Numbered from the stretch's first letter, positions 18,183 to 27,354 are shown. The stretch is DNA of 64,000 nucleotides from Flavobacterium noncentrifugens (GCF_900100375.1 NZ_FNEZ01000003.1:62001-126000); one strand, 5' to 3'. Program-made: numbers and translations. The notes: generated by a model from the sequence alone, not told the origin.

Positions 18183-18399
18183 CTAGTCGTCATTTTTGTC
18201 TGCATTGTATTTTGTGATATAATCTTTGGCTCGCAAGCCTGTAAAGCGCATGAAAATATTGCTGAAGGCAGTCGAGCTTTCGTAGCCTACATGCGAAGAA
18301 ACTAAAATTAACGTTCATATTTTTGCCCGCTAACAGTTCCATCGATCTAATGAACCTGATAGCCTGCAGATATTCGACAAAACTGATTCCTCGGAAAAA
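18183..18399 (-). pseudogene. Degraded AraC-family transcriptional regulator (C-terminal HTH remnant)
   Basis: On the minus strand, two consecutive frames together encode an AraC-type DNA-binding domain. The first gives RGISFVEYLQAIRFIRSMEL and on to AGKNMNV. After a frameshift near 18303-18309, the second gives SSHVGYESSTAFSNIFMRF then TGLRAKDY and a TAG stop at 18183. The first frame meets a stop just upstream, so the effector domain and first helices are gone. It sits divergent to the SDR gene at 18464, the usual arrangement for a regulator and its target. The relic cannot make a working protein. Confidence 0.85.
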
Positions 18400-18463
18400 A
18401 AGGCATCAAAAAATCAATTCGTTTTGAATGAAAATCCAGCCTCCGAAATTTAAAATCAACAAC

Positions 18464-19219
18464 ATGAAAACATTAGAAAGTAAAGTAGCCCTTGTAACGG
18501 GCAGTGGTTCAGGAATTGGAAAAAGCATTGCGATTTTATTTGCAGAGAACGGTGCGAAAATCGTAGTGACCGATGTCAATGAAGCAAACGGCAATGCGGT
18601 CGTAAAAGAAATTACCGACCAAGGCGGCGAGGCTGTTTTTATCAAATCCGACAGTTCAAAACCAGAGGACAATGAAGCTGCCGTAAACAAAGCCATAGAA
18701 GCGTTCGGCAAATTGGATATAGCGGTCAACAATGCGGGGATTGGCGGTGCCAGTGTTCCTGTGGGTGAATATCCAATAGATTCCTGGAACAAGGTAATCG
18801 CAGTAAACCTGAACGGCGTATTCTATGGCTTGCATTACCAGATTCCTGCTATAGAAAAAACCTCCGGAGGCAAAGGTTCGATTATAAATATGGCATCAAT
18901 TCTGGGTCAGGTAGGTTTTGCGAACAGTTCTGCTTATGTGGCCGCCAAACATGGCGTAGTAGGCCTTACAAAAAATGCTGCGGTAGAATATGCAACCAGA
19001 GGCGTCCGGGTGAATGCAGTTGGCCCGGCGTTTATCCGCACCCCTTTGTTAGCGTCTATGAATAAAGATGATTATGATGCATTGGCCGCCAAACATCCTA
19101 TGAAACGTCTTGGCGAAGCAGAAGAAGTAGCCGAATTGTGCCTGTGGCTGGCAAGTGATAAAGCTTCGTTTGTAACCGGAAGTTATTATGCCGTCGACGG
19201 TGGTTATCTGTCTGTTTAA
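18464..19219 (+). CDS. SDR family oxidoreductase (classical)
   Basis: A 251-residue classical short-chain dehydrogenase. The cofactor motif is TGSGSGIG (12-19), NNAG is at 89-92, and the catalytic triad is Ser145, Tyr158 and Lys162 (YVAAK). Asp37 after the second strand (VVTDVNE) favours NAD over NADP. The start at 18464 places the glycine motif at the usual distance; an in-frame ATG at 18428 would add 12 unlikely residues. The substrate is unknown. Its former regulator appears to be the decayed AraC gene upstream. Confidence 0.92.
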   Translation: MKTLESKVALVTGSGSGIGKSIAILFAENGAKIVVTDVNEANGNAVVKEITDQGGEAVFIKSDSSKPEDNEAAVNKAIEAFGKLDIAVNNAGIGGASVPVGEYPIDSWNKVIAVNLNGVFYGLHYQIPAIEKTSGGKGSIINMASILGQVGFANSSAYVAAKHGVVGLTKNAAVEYATRGVRVNAVGPAFIRTPLLASMNKDDYDALAAKHPMKRLGEAEEVAELCLWLASDKASFVTGSYYAVDGGYLSV

Positions 19220-19220
19220 C

Positions 19221-19277
19221 GCATTTGGCCTTAATGCATTTGACAAATGAGCCTCAGCAAATGGTTTAATGCAAATG
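19221..19277. repeat. Cluster of five GCATTTG/CAAATG(C) heptamers
   Basis: GCATTTG occurs at 19221-19227 and 19236-19242, CAAATG at 19244-19249, and GCAAATG at 19257-19263 and 19271-19277, all within 57 bp after the SDR stop. The centre (CATTTG-A-CAAATG) is a near-perfect palindrome. No T-run follows, so this is not an obvious terminator. The rest of the gap to 19627 holds only the -7 element at 19584. Confidence 0.5.
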
Positions 19278-19583
19278 ATAAAACGAAGTTAATATACTGA
19301 AATCCAGACATTAAGTTCGTTTTTTTTTAAAATCAATCGCATCCGCTATCACGCTTACAAACATTTCCTTGTTGAATTTGCAAATGAGAAGGATTATCGA
19401 AATTGTATTGGCGTTGGCCATCGGAAAAAATAATCGGTTGGCCCAATGCATCACAATTTGAACAGCATCGCACCAGATTTATCTCCATCCAATCATGTAG
19501 TTATTTGGCTTGTATCTAAAAGAATCCGGGCAAAAGCATTCTTTAAAACAGCTAAAATGAATTGTCACAGAAATTTTAAAAAC

Positions 19584-19591
19584 TATCTTTG
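19584..19591 (+). promoter_or_regulatory. -7 element TATCTTTG for the atypical SDR gene
   Basis: An exact TAnnTTTG match, 36 bp before the ATG at 19628. It overlaps a longer in-frame start at 19589, which is therefore rejected. Confidence 0.65.
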
Positions 19592-19627
19592 CCGCCTGAA
19601 AGATTTCCCAGAACAATATCTATTTTT

Positions 19628-21181
19628 ATGATGATGAAGGATGAAACCACAACTGCAAATTCGATAACCGCGGAAGAAATAGACAAATGCATCGCCTTAT
19701 TGACGCAATTGAATACTGACACCGACCAGATTTTTGATATCCCGAAAGACCAGCGAACAGCCCTGATCAAAGCAGCCGGACAATTTTCAAGGCCCGGCCA
19801 TGACGAGCTTTCCCGAAGGAAAAAAGACGGAAAATCGGCACTTAAACGCAAAATGGAAAAGAAGGACAAAACCGCCCGCAGGGAAACTGGAATCCGATCT
19901 GCACGCGAAGCCAGCATTTTTATTGCTCCAAAATTACTGGCTTTCAACGATTTGGCACACAAAGAACAACTGGAACTGAAAACGCCCAGAAATTGTTATG
20001 TCTGCAAAACACCGTTTACCAAAATGCATCATTTTTACGATACAATGTGCAGTGATTGCGGCGATTTTAATTATACCAAACGTTTCCAGACTGCAGATGT
20101 CAACGGCCAAATCGCAGTAGTTACAGGATCGCGATTAAAAATTGGTTATCATATTACACTGATGCTTTTGCGCGGTGGCGCAACGGTGATTGCCACAACC
20201 CGCTTTCCGGTTGACTCGGCATTGCGGTTTGCAAAGGAAGATGATTTTGCCGATTGGGGCGATCGGCTGAAGATTCACGGACTCGATTTAAGGCACATTC
20301 CAAGTGTGGAAATTTTCTGTAATTTCATCGAACAAAAATATGGCCGCCTCGATATCCTGATCAATAATGCTGCGCAAACCGTGCGACGCCCAGCCGGATT
20401 TTATTCCCATCTGATGGAAAACGAAACTTTGATGGTTTCGGATTTGCCAATGAAAGTTCAGGGTTTACTGTCCGGCCATACCGATTGCCTGACAGAACTC
20501 AAAGTACTCACCATCGGCGCTTCCTCAAACCAGAATATGCCGGTGACCTGGCATGGCCCGGAACCTGGAATCGGATTGCGCGCTTCTGCCCAACTGTCGC
20601 AGATTCCATACTCATTCGATAATACACTCGTGGCAAATGAAGTTTTTCCCGAAGGACAGCTTGACGCCGATCTGCAACAAGTCGATTTGCGGAAGACCAA
20701 CAGCTGGAGACTCAAACTCGGACAGATCGAAACTACGGAAATGATCGAAGTGCAGTTGGTGAATTCGGTAGCACCGTTCGTATTGTGCAACCGCCTCGCC
20801 GAAGTCATGAAAAAAGATGCGACTGGAAAAAAGCACATTATCAATGTTTCTGCTATGGAAGGAAAATTCTATTATGGTTATAAAGACGACAGGCATCCGC
20901 ATACGAATATGGCGAAAGCAGCCCTGAACATGCTGACACACACCGCCGCAGGTTCTTTGGCGAAAGACGGCATATTTATGAACGCTGTCGATACGGGCTG
21001 GGTTACTGATGAAGATCCGGCAGAACTGGCGAAAAGGAAACAGGAAGAAGAAGATTTCCAGCCGCCCTTAGACATTGTTGATGGCGCTGCAAGGGTAATG
21101 GATCCGTTGTTCGACGGCATCAATACCGGCAAGCATTGGTGCGGGAAATTTTTAAAAGATTACCAGCCGATTTCGTGGTAA
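19628..21181 (+). CDS. Atypical SDR with N-terminal Cys4 zinc-ribbon-like region and altered active site
   Basis: A 517-residue protein, twice the length of a classical SDR. Residues 1-115 are charged and helical. Then CYVC (123-126) and CSDC (141-144) form a Cys4 zinc-ribbon-like site. The Rossmann SDR domain starts at TGSRLKIG (166-173) with [11 protein letters not shown] further on. Near the active site Ser408 is present (INVSAMEG), but the Tyr-x3-Lys motif reads TNMAK (426-430), with Thr426 where the catalytic Tyr should be. Tyr415, Tyr416 and Tyr418 lie nearby and could substitute. A spacer of about 90 residues (~300-390) is also unusual. Function is unknown; either a non-catalytic NAD(P)-binding protein or a modified reductase. 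Confidence 0.8.
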   Translation: MMMKDETTTANSITAEEIDKCIALLTQLNTDTDQIFDIPKDQRTALIKAAGQFSRPGHDELSRRKKDGKSALKRKMEKKDKTARRETGIRSAREASIFIAPKLLAFNDLAHKEQLELKTPRNCYVCKTPFTKMHHFYDTMCSDCGDFNYTKRFQTADVNGQIAVVTGSRLKIGYHITLMLLRGGATVIATTRFPVDSALRFAKEDDFADWGDRLKIHGLDLRHIPSVEIFCNFIEQKYGRLDILINNAAQTVRRPAGFYSHLMENETLMVSDLPMKVQGLLSGHTDCLTELKVLTIGASSNQNMPVTWHGPEPGIGLRASAQLSQIPYSFDNTLVANEVFPEGQLDADLQQVDLRKTNSWRLKLGQIETTEMIEVQLVNSVAPFVLCNRLAEVMKKDATGKKHIINVSAMEGKFYYGYKDDRHPHTNMAKAALNMLTHTAAGSLAKDGIFMNAVDTGWVTDEDPAELAKRKQEEEDFQPPLDIVDGAARVMDPLFDGINTGKHWCGKFLKDYQPISW

Positions 21182-21423
21182 TAAATTTATCGAATGTTTT
21201 CTGAAATTCATAAAGTGCAAATAGTGCTTCGCTAATATCTGTCCAGACAAATAGCAGAAATCTACATGAATTTACATCATTTATACAACTATATTCCTGG
21301 GTTGTTTACGAACTTTGTATGATAACAATGAGGCTTGCAGTGTGTCAAAAGGCATTTATTTTCTTTTGTTGCAGCACGTTTATTGCGTTTAGATCGATAC
21401 AAAAATCAATAAAATAAATAAAA

Positions 21424-22461
21424 ATGGAATATAGATTTTTAGGGGCATCGGGACTTAAAGTACCGGTACTGAGTTTTGGAACGGCAACCTTTGGCGGAGG
21501 CAATGAATTTTTTAAAGCCTGGGCAAGCACACAGGCAGTTGAGGCCACAAGGCTTATCGATATTTGCCTTGAGGCCGGGGTAAACATGTTTGATACGGCC
21601 GATATTTACTCTGATGGCAAATCGGAAGAAGTACTTGGGCAGGCCATTGCAGGAAGACAAAGAGACCAGCTTATCCTTTCGACCAAAGCGACTTTCACAT
21701 TTGGCGATGGTCCTAACAATCAAGGCTCTTCGCGTACCCATTTGTTAAAGCAAATTGAAGGGAGTTTAAAAAGGCTTGGCACGGATTATATTGACATTTA
21801 CCACATGCACGGCTTTGACGGAAACACCCCCGTAGAGGAAACACTTCGAACGCTTGACGACCTGGTTCAGAGTGGTAAAGTGCGTTATATCGCCGCATCT
21901 AATTTTTCAGGCTGGCAACTTATGAAATCACAGGCGCTTTCGGAAAAGTATGGCTGGAACCGGTATGTGGGCCACCAGGTATATTATTCACTGGCCAATC
22001 GCGAATACGAATGGGAATTGATGCCTTTAGGACTTGACCAAAAAGTAGGTGCCATTATTTGGTCGCCACTTTCATCGGGAAGGCTTGGCGGCAAATACGG
22101 ACGAAACAAACCCATTCCGCAAGAAGGACGTGTCGCGCAAGGCGGCAGCCCTGTTCCTGAAATGGCCGTAAACGAAGAAGTTTTTTACAACACCGTAGAT
22201 GTGTTAGAAGAAATAGCCGGTGAAACTGCTAAAAGTGTCGCGCAGGTAGCGCTCAACTGGCTCTTGCAGCGTCCAACGGTATCGAGCATTATTGTAGGTG
22301 CACGTAATGAAGAACAGCTCAGGCAAAATCTGGGTGCTGTGGGTTGGAACCTTACTTCAGAGCAGGTACAAAGGCTTGATCAGGCGAGTACCGTTCCAAC
22401 AATTTATCCTTATTGGCACCAATGGCAAAACAAGTCCCTCAACCCTACTCCGGTTTTCTGA
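21424..22461 (+). CDS. Aldo/keto reductase
   Basis: A 345-residue (beta/alpha)8 NADPH-dependent reductase of the AKR superfamily, similar to the voltage-gated potassium channel beta-subunit/YghZ branch. The tetrad residues are visible in order: Asp and Tyr in FDTADIYSDGKSEE, Lys in ILSTKATF, and His in DIYHMHGFD. C-terminal cofactor residues are in SSIIVGARNEEQLRQN. Such enzymes reduce aldehydes, including methylglyoxal; the substrate here is unknown. The 242-bp gap upstream has no exact -7 consensus. Confidence 0.93.
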   Translation: MEYRFLGASGLKVPVLSFGTATFGGGNEFFKAWASTQAVEATRLIDICLEAGVNMFDTADIYSDGKSEEVLGQAIAGRQRDQLILSTKATFTFGDGPNNQGSSRTHLLKQIEGSLKRLGTDYIDIYHMHGFDGNTPVEETLRTLDDLVQSGKVRYIAASNFSGWQLMKSQALSEKYGWNRYVGHQVYYSLANREYEWELMPLGLDQKVGAIIWSPLSSGRLGGKYGRNKPIPQEGRVAQGGSPVPEMAVNEEVFYNTVDVLEEIAGETAKSVAQVALNWLLQRPTVSSIIVGARNEEQLRQNLGAVGWNLTSEQVQRLDQASTVPTIYPYWHQWQNKSLNPTPVF

Positions 22462-22515
22462 TAAATTGGCATAAAAAAAATTATTTTGGGGCAATTGTTT
22501 TAAAAATCCGATGAA

Positions 22516-23184
22516 ATGATTTTGTGGCATTTCCTTAGTAGTTTTGGCAGAAATGAATCATTAACAATAACAAACGACGTGAAATTATCCTTTTCCTATT
22601 ACCTCAATGAAGATGTCATTTTTCTGGCCCACGACCTTTTGGGAAAAGTGCTTTTTACTGAAATTGATGGCAACATAACTGCGGGCATTATCGTAGAAAC
22701 CGAGGCATATTTTGGCGTACAGGACAAAGCTTCTCATGCCTATGGCGGCCGACGCTCAGACAGAACCGATACTTTATACCACCAGGGCGGCATTGCCTAC
22801 GTGTATTTGTGTTACGGCATTCACCACCTTTTCAACGTGGTAACTGGTATTAAAGATGCGCCTCATGCCGTACTTATAAGGGCTATTGAACCGTTGATCG
22901 GTAAAGAAATAATAGAAGTCAGGAGAAATATGCCTGTCGCCAAAGCGGCGGTTTCATCCGGTCCGGGTTCTGCTGCCAAAGCTCTAGGGATCGATCGATC
23001 GTTTAATAAAAAAGACCTCACAGGCGAAGAAGTCTGGATTGAAGATCATGGCATCCGGTATGCCGCTGATGCAATTGCTGCCACACCACGTGTTGGAGTC
23101 GCCTATGCCCAGGAAGATGCGCTTTTGCCCTGGCGTTTTTTTGTCAAAGGCAATAAATATGTGAGCAAACCGAATAAGGTTTAA
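22516..23184 (+). CDS. mpg: Alkyladenine DNA glycosylase (AAG/MPG family)
   Basis: Up to 222 residues. This is the base-excision enzyme that flips out and removes 3-methyladenine and hypoxanthine. By alignment to human AAG the catalytic Glu is Glu63 in VETEAY, with Tyr65, His74 (ASHAYGG), Tyr97 (YVYLCYG) and Asn107 forming the base pocket. The first ~21 residues (MILWHFLSSFGRNES...) have no family counterpart; a GTG start near 22579 (giving MKLSFSYYL) may be the true one. Located between an aldo/keto reductase and msrA, within a damage-response neighbourhood. Confidence 0.92.
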   Translation: MILWHFLSSFGRNESLTITNDVKLSFSYYLNEDVIFLAHDLLGKVLFTEIDGNITAGIIVETEAYFGVQDKASHAYGGRRSDRTDTLYHQGGIAYVYLCYGIHHLFNVVTGIKDAPHAVLIRAIEPLIGKEIIEVRRNMPVAKAAVSSGPGSAAKALGIDRSFNKKDLTGEEVWIEDHGIRYAADAIAATPRVGVAYAQEDALLPWRFFVKGNKYVSKPNKV

Positions 23185-23205
23185 GAGCGTGATGGCCATT
23201 AAAAA

Positions 23206-23238
23206 TTAGCGCGCCGTGTAATAATAAAGGCGCGCTAA
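23206..23238. terminator. Strong GC-rich terminator between mpg and msrA
   Basis: A perfect 10-bp stem, TTAGCGCGCC (23206-23215) and GGCGCGCTAA (23229-23238), with a 13-nt loop. It lies between convergent genes. A TTTTTAAT tract follows the stem on the minus strand, so it best serves msrA but may act both ways. Confidence 0.8.
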
Positions 23239-23260
23239 GAAAAATTTATTTCAACAAAAA

Positions 23261-23761
23261 TTATAAAAAAGTACCAAACCGTTCAAAATGGCAGGTATAG
23301 CCATTCGGGTTTTTTACAAGATAATCCTGGTGGTAGGTTTCTGCCGGCCAGAATTTCGTAAAAGGCTCAAAGGTTGTGACTACAGTTCCCGGCCATCTTT
23401 TGGAGGCATTTACAATTTCGATCACTTCTTTAGCCTCGGCTATTTCGGTTTCATCCTGGAAGAAAATAGCCGAACGGTAGCTTGAACCCCGGTCATTTCC
23501 CTGCTTGTCAACAGTCGTTGGGTCATGCACCCTGAAAAAGTAATCGAGGAGTTCTTTATATGATATGATCTCAGGATTATAACTGATTTCCAGTCCTTCG
23601 GCATGGCCGGGATGGTTTTGATACGTCGGGTTTTCATTTTCTCCGCCTAAATAACCTACTTCGGTATCGGTAATTCCGGGAAGCACCCTAAAAAGGTCTT
23701 CCATACCCCAAAAACAACCGCCTGCTATGTATGCTTTTTTTATTTGATCTGACATTTTCAT
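23261..23761 (-). CDS. msrA: Peptide-methionine (S)-S-oxide reductase
   Basis: A 166-residue MsrA with the catalytic motif GGCFWG (Cys16, numbering from the first Met; a second Met at position 3 may be the start). Other family segments are GYLGGENENPTY, HAEGLEISYNP, LDYFFRVHDPT and YHQDYLVKNPNGYTCHF. It reduces the S-epimer of methionine sulfoxide, repairing oxidised proteins. There is no signal peptide, so it is cytoplasmic. Confidence 0.97.
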   Translation of the reverse strand: MKMSDQIKKAYIAGGCFWGMEDLFRVLPGITDTEVGYLGGENENPTYQNHPGHAEGLEISYNPEIISYKELLDYFFRVHDPTTVDKQGNDRGSSYRSAIFFQDETEIAEAKEVIEIVNASKRWPGTVVTTFEPFTKFWPAETYHQDYLVKNPNGYTCHFERFGTFL

Positions 23762-23937
23762 TTGATTTAATTATGCTGGCGAATCCCGCTGCAAATTTTC
23801 CAGCATAAAATTACGAAATGAAGACTGACGATGCTAAAAAAATCCTGCATCTTAACATAGAATTCTGATGTTTCAGATATTGCAATTGAGCTGCTTGATT
23901 TATAGCTGATGTACTTCCTTAATTTTAGAAAATTCTT

Positions 23938-25572
23938 TTAAAAGATGTAATCCGTACTCAGGAAATTCGAATCATGATCCCTAACAATGGTGTTCAGCAA
24001 CTGCTTGTTGGCATCAGTTGCTTTTGTAGCGACAAGCGACCTGATCGAGAACGACCGTAGCGCATCCGATACCGATAAAGTTCCTTCGGCACTGTCTTTT
24101 CTTCCTGTAAAAGGAAATACATCTGGCCCGCGCTGCGACTGGCAATTGATATTGACGCGGCTCACCAGGTTCACAAAAGGATCGATCAGGCTTGACACTT
24201 CCCTTGCATCATTGCTAAAAATGCTCACCTGCATGCCGTGCGGTGCGTTGATCTGGTAGTCTATCGGCTCTTCTATGGATTCAAATGGCACTATGGGTAT
24301 GATTGGGCCAAACTGCTCTTCATGATACAGTCTCATCTGGTCGTTTACCGGAAAAACAACTGCCGGAAAGACAAAAGAGTTGTTGGTATAACCGCCATTT
24401 TCATTGATGATCTTCGCTCCGTTGGCAACAGCATCATCAAGACAGGCTTTCAGGTATGCAGGTTTATCAAACTCCGGCAACGGCGTAATTTTTACCTCTT
24501 TGTCCCACGGAAGTCCGGGCTTTAAAGCAGCAACGGCATCACTTAGTTTTTTAACGAAATTTTCGGCTATGCCTTTTTGTACAAAAATAAGTTTTAAAGC
24601 CGTGCAGCGCTGTCCGTTAAAGGAAAGCGCGCCAAGCAGGCATTCGTTGACTGCGACATCAATATCGGCATTGTTGGTTACGATAGCCGCATTCTTTGCA
24701 TCGAGGCTTAAAATCGAGCGCAGCCTGTTGACTTTTGGATGCAGTTTTTTAAGGCCATTGGCCACTTTGCTCGAACCGATAAACGCCAGTACGCTGACTT
24801 TTCCACTTTCCATCAATGGTGTCACGATCTCAGATCCTTTTCCGTAAAGCGTATTCACGGTTCCAGCCGGAAAGGCTTCTTTAAACGCTTGCAGCAACGG
24901 ATAATGTGCCAGGACACCGTATTTGGGCAGCTTGAATAAAATGGTGTTGCCCATGATCAGCGCGGGAATCAAAGTGGTAAAAATTTCATTTAAAGGATAA
25001 TTGAACGGTCCCATGCTAAGTACGACCCCAAGCGGCGAACGCCTGATTTGTGCCAAAACACCTTCGGCCTCTTCAAACCGCGACGATTGCCTGTCGAGGT
25101 CTTTAAGGGCGTCGATCGTGTCATTAATATATTCTACGGTACGGTCAAATTCTTTGGCCGCATCCGGGTTGCTCTTTCCTATTTCCCACATCAGGAGCTT
25201 GATCACCAATTCGCGCTGCCCGATCATCAGGTACACGAATTTCTGCATGCATTTAATGCGCCCGTCGACACTCATTGTAGGCCATTCGCCCTGCCCTTCA
25301 TCATATGCTGCAACTGCCGCATCAAGTGCTTCCATTGCTTCTTTTGGTGAGGTATGCGGAATGGTTCCAAGCAATTTGCGCTGAAGCCCATTGGCACCCG
25401 GAATACAAACCGGCGAGAACACCTCACTGACAGCACCATTCCATGGCACGAGTTTTCCATTGAGCAGGTATTCGCGTTGGTGAATTTCTTCCAGTTTATA
25501 TTGGTCGGGGATTTGGCTTTCGGCTACAAAAAGATTGTCAATCGTGGTTTGTGAGGCATTTAAATTTTCCAT
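23938..25572 (-). CDS. Aldehyde dehydrogenase (NADP-GAPDH/GapN-like) lacking the usual general-base Glu
   Basis: A 544-residue aldehyde dehydrogenase. The nucleophile is Cys323 in FNGQRCTALK. The position of the usual general base (ELGGK) reads LSLDAK, placing Ser289 34 residues before Cys323, exactly the E268-C302 spacing of classical ALDHs. Other conserved parts include SMGPFNYPLNE (oxyanion Asn), FKLPKYG and EEQFGPIIPIVPF. It is longer than typical GapN (about 475-500), with an N-terminal extension of ~40 residues. In GapN-type enzymes the reaction is irreversible oxidation of glyceraldehyde-3-phosphate to 3-phosphoglycerate; that substrate is inferred from resemblance only. Own promoter with an exact -7 at 25599-25606. 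Confidence 0.85.
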   Translation of the reverse strand: MENLNASQTTIDNLFVAESQIPDQYKLEEIHQREYLLNGKLVPWNGAVSEVFSPVCIPGANGLQRKLLGTIPHTSPKEAMEALDAAVAAYDEGQGEWPTMSVDGRIKCMQKFVYLMIGQRELVIKLLMWEIGKSNPDAAKEFDRTVEYINDTIDALKDLDRQSSRFEEAEGVLAQIRRSPLGVVLSMGPFNYPLNEIFTTLIPALIMGNTILFKLPKYGVLAHYPLLQAFKEAFPAGTVNTLYGKGSEIVTPLMESGKVSVLAFIGSSKVANGLKKLHPKVNRLRSILSLDAKNAAIVTNNADIDVAVNECLLGALSFNGQRCTALKLIFVQKGIAENFVKKLSDAVAALKPGLPWDKEVKITPLPEFDKPAYLKACLDDAVANGAKIINENGGYTNNSFVFPAVVFPVNDQMRLYHEEQFGPIIPIVPFESIEEPIDYQINAPHGMQVSIFSNDAREVSSLIDPFVNLVSRVNINCQSQRGPDVFPFTGRKDSAEGTLSVSDALRSFSIRSLVATKATDANKQLLNTIVRDHDSNFLSTDYIF

Positions 25573-25598
25573 AAGTCAGGTCGCGTTATTGGTTTACC

Positions 25599-25606
25599 CA
25601 AATATA
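25599..25606 (-). promoter_or_regulatory. -7 element TATATTTG for the aldehyde dehydrogenase gene
   Basis: An exact TAnnTTTG match on the minus strand, 26 bp before the ATG. Confidence 0.65.
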
Positions 25607-25707
25607 AAACCTATTGCTTAAAAAATAGGGATCCATTTATAAAAACAGTAAAAATGTTTTAGCTGCTGCCATTTCACAAAAAAACTTGTATATTTTTTTT
25701 TTCAGAG

Positions 25708-25762
25708 TTAAAATTCACAAAAAAAATGTGTGAAAATTTCTTTTACGATTAAAATTCACACA
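25708..25762. repeat. Direct and inverted TTCACA repeats between the aldehyde dehydrogenase and hemN genes
   Basis: TTAAAATTCACA occurs at 25708-25719 and again at 25749-25760, 41 bp apart (about four helical turns). Between them TGTGTGAA (25727-25734) is the exact complement of TTCACACA (25755-25762). This cluster lies in a 365-bp intergenic stretch between divergent promoters and is a candidate binding region. Confidence 0.6.
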
Positions 25763-25874
25763 AGAATTTTTGGATCTTTTCTGGGTTCCTTCTTCCACTA
25801 AAAGAATTGGATATTTGAAATTTTTTTATTGGCAAACTTCCTACAGTTGTTTATAGTCTAGGAATAACCAAACA

Positions 25875-25886
25875 TGATATTTATCA
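25875..25886. promoter_or_regulatory. Fnr-type box TGATATTTATCA upstream of hemN
   Basis: A perfect TGAT-N4-ATCA inverted repeat. Its centre (25880.5) is 29.5 bp from the first base of the hemN -7 element, i.e. near -41.5, a class II activator position. Confidence 0.85.
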
Positions 25887-25909
25887 TTTTACATGTTTAG
25901 TCACAATGG

Positions 25910-25917
25910 TATTTTTG
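25910..25917 (+). promoter_or_regulatory. -7 element TATTTTTG for hemN
   Basis: An exact TAnnTTTG match, 20 bp before the ATG at 25938. Confidence 0.65.
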
Positions 25918-25937
25918 ATGCTTAAAATCATGTGATT

Positions 25938-27299
25938 ATGAATACTTCTATCATTGCCAAATACAACGTTCCCGGCCCCAGGTATACCAGTTATCCTACG
26001 GTTCCTTATTGGGACGACCATACTTTTGATGCTGATGCCTGGCTCGCGTCACTCCGGAACTCATTTGAAGAAAGCAGCACCGGCGGAATCAGCCTCTACA
26101 TTCATCTGCCTTTTTGCGAAAGCATGTGCACATTTTGCGGCTGCAACAAACGCATTACAAAAAATCATGCTGTTGAAAGTCCGTACATCCAGGCTGTTTT
26201 AAAAGAATGGCAATTGTATTGCAGGCTGTTGAAAAAACGCCCATTAATTAGGGAATTGCATATCGGTGGCGGAACACCCACCTTTTTTTCATCCAAAAAC
26301 CTTGAAGATTTAATTAACGGAATCTTTTCTTGTGCCAATAAAACGCCAGACTGCGACATGAGTTTTGAAGGCCATCCGAACAATACCACCCGCGAACATT
26401 TGCAAAAATTATACGATCTCGGTTTTCGCCGCGTGAGTTTTGGCGTACAGGATTATTCCGAAAAAGTGCAAAAAGCGATCAATCGCGTACAGCCTTTGCA
26501 GAATGTCGCAAAAGTGACTTTGTGGGCGCGGGAAATCGGATATGAATCGGTTGGGCACGACCTGATTTTCGGCTTGCCGTTCCAGAAAATTGAGGATGTT
26601 GTCGATACGATCGAAAAAACAAAATCACTCCAACCCGACCGGCTGGCTTTTTACAGTTACGCACACGTCCCATGGATCAAAGGAAACGGCCAGCGCGGAT
26701 TTAAAGACGACGACCTCCCTACAGCCGATGAAAAACGGACTTTATATGAAATCGGGAAGCAATTGCTGCAAAAAAACGGTTACCATGAAATTGGCATGGA
26801 CCATTTTGCATTGGCTTCAGACCGTTTGTACAACGCTTTTCAAACCGGAAATTTACACCGCAATTTCATGGGTTACAATGCATCCAAAACCCAGCTGATG
26901 ATTGGCCTAGGCGTTTCTGCCATTGGTGACAGCTGGTACGGATTTGCGCAAAATGTCAAAGATCTGGATGATTATTACCAAATTATCGAATGGGGACAAT
27001 TGCCTGTTTTTAAAGGGCATATCCTGACAAATGAAGATCTCATTATCCGAAAACACATCCTGAATTTAATGTGCCGGTTCGAAACTTCGTGGAAAAATGA
27101 AGCCCTGTTTGTTGAAGAAATTCCCGCAATTTTATCCGCTTTAAGCGAAATGGAACAGGATGGTTTGCTTTTGATTTCAGAAAAATCGATCGTCATTACC
27201 GAAGCTGGGAAACCATTTTTGCGCAACATCTGCATGGCATTCGACCTGCGTTTGAAACGAAAAATCCCGCAAACGCAATTGTTTTCGATGACTATTTAA
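25938..27299 (+). CDS. hemN: Oxygen-independent coproporphyrinogen III oxidase
   Basis: A 453-residue radical-SAM enzyme. The [4Fe-4S] cluster ligands are Cys60, Cys64 and Cys67 in PFCESMCTFCGCN, preceded by YIHLP; the SAM-binding HIGGGTPTFF follows. It decarboxylates coproporphyrinogen III to protoporphyrinogen IX without oxygen, in the cytoplasm. The start at 25938 gives the canonical N-terminus (IAKYNVPGPRYTSYPTVPYW); a GTG two codons earlier is possible. It is preceded by an Fnr-type box at the activator position, consistent with low-oxygen induction to supply haem for the cbb3 oxidase encoded next door. Confidence 0.97.
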   Translation: MNTSIIAKYNVPGPRYTSYPTVPYWDDHTFDADAWLASLRNSFEESSTGGISLYIHLPFCESMCTFCGCNKRITKNHAVESPYIQAVLKEWQLYCRLLKKRPLIRELHIGGGTPTFFSSKNLEDLINGIFSCANKTPDCDMSFEGHPNNTTREHLQKLYDLGFRRVSFGVQDYSEKVQKAINRVQPLQNVAKVTLWAREIGYESVGHDLIFGLPFQKIEDVVDTIEKTKSLQPDRLAFYSYAHVPWIKGNGQRGFKDDDLPTADEKRTLYEIGKQLLQKNGYHEIGMDHFALASDRLYNAFQTGNLHRNFMGYNASKTQLMIGLGVSAIGDSWYGFAQNVKDLDDYYQIIEWGQLPVFKGHILTNEDLIIRKHILNLMCRFETSWKNEALFVEEIPAILSALSEMEQDGLLLISEKSIVITEAGKPFLRNICMAFDLRLKRKIPQTQLFSMTI

Positions 27300-27354
27300 A
27301 ATTTACCTTTAATTTTTTTTACAATTAAGTTATTAAGGTTTGAATTGGACAACA

